DNA from: Bacillota bacterium
GTDB lineage: Bacteria; Bacillota; Clostridia; Tissierellales; Sedimentibacteraceae
Reading direction: 5' to 3'
DNA length: 6,322 nucleotides
Assembly: GCA_029239575.1 (NCBI GenBank)
Contig: JARBUP010000167.1
Coordinates: forward strand, 1 to 6,322
The notes beneath the pieces are model-generated. The model ran no database searches. It was not told where the DNA came from and saw nothing but the letters and a program-made list of their open reading frames with translations. Each line of letters begins with the position of its first letter. Position 1 is the stretch's first letter. A program made the position numbers and the translations under genes. Positions 6,170-6,322 of this stretch are shown here, piece after piece.

Positions 6170-6322
6170 TTAAATTTTTTTCGATAGTATATTACTTTTT
6201 ATATTGCTGTGTTTACTATTATTCGTATATGTATTTTCTTTTTGTCCTAATTTAGACATGACATTATTAATTCTATGTAATCTAATATCAATAATTGTTT
6301 TGCATTCATTATTAATTTTTTT
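6170..6322 (-). CDS. flgN: FlgN-like flagellar export chaperone, C-terminal end only
   Basis: The minus strand is open from the right edge to TAA at 6170-6172, giving the last 50 residues of a protein whose start is outside the window. The visible part is a basic, polar helix (DIRLHRINNVMSKLGQKE) followed by a tail with NTYTNNSKHSNIKS. An NTY-type tail after a final helix is common in clostridial FlgN proteins, which chaperone FlgK and FlgL for export, and the gene lies directly before flgK, where flgN is normally found. The fragment is short and the family diverges fast, so the call rests as much on position as on sequence. Another small gene of the locus is the main alternative. Confidence 0.65.
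   Translation of the reverse strand, partial: KKINNECKTIIDIRLHRINNVMSKLGQKENTYTNNSKHSNIKSNILSKKI

Noticed and set aside
1..6322. Mobile elements, CRISPR arrays, tRNA or rRNA genes, phage or defence genes
   Set aside because: None is visible. The window is filled by flagellar genes on one strand plus one regulatory spacer.

Overview
This is a very AT-rich window (by eye about 30% G+C or lower) from the chromosome of a motile low-GC Firmicute, most likely a Clostridia member. The evidence is the strong GGAGG-type ribosome binding sites, the gene order, the FlgK/FlgL/DUF6470 set and a GEMM-I riboswitch ahead of flgB, an arrangement known from Clostridioides difficile. I cannot name the species. 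Every gene I can support lies on the minus strand, so biological order runs from base 6322 down to base 1.

Upper block (6322 to about 2924): the 3' end of a FlgN-like chaperone gene, then flgK and flgL (the two hook-filament junction proteins), then a DUF6470 (YviE-like) gene of unknown role. Gaps are 12 to 25 bases and each gene has its own Shine-Dalgarno site, as in one operon for late flagellar assembly. FlgN-type proteins are export chaperones for FlgK and FlgL, so chaperone and clients sit together.

Intergenic block (about 2444-2923): non-coding. It holds a weak AT-only terminator candidate behind the DUF6470 gene, a sigma-A-like promoter, a GEMM-I cyclic-dinucleotide riboswitch aptamer (about 2568-2657) and a hairpin plus U-tract just before flgB. 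The 3' strand of aptamer helix P3 can instead form nine base pairs with the 5' arm of that terminator hairpin. This gives a readable genetic OFF switch: ligand bound, terminator forms, basal-body operon off.

Lower block (2443 to 1): flgB, flgC, fliE and the first 424 codons of fliF, tightly packed. These encode the rod/MS-ring base of the flagellum and start the early basal-body operon, which presumably continues beyond the left edge (fliG and onward in relatives).

The layout is that of a normal flagellar locus; I see no new multi-gene system. The part most worth a second look is the riboswitch: its expression platform can be read directly, and one aptamer position that affects ligand choice (equivalent to G20 of the Vibrio Vc2 aptamer) appears to be A, with an apparent compensatory change in a neighbouring pair. 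Two further points are the DUF6470 gene of unknown function and the lack of fliW/csrA where relatives often carry them.
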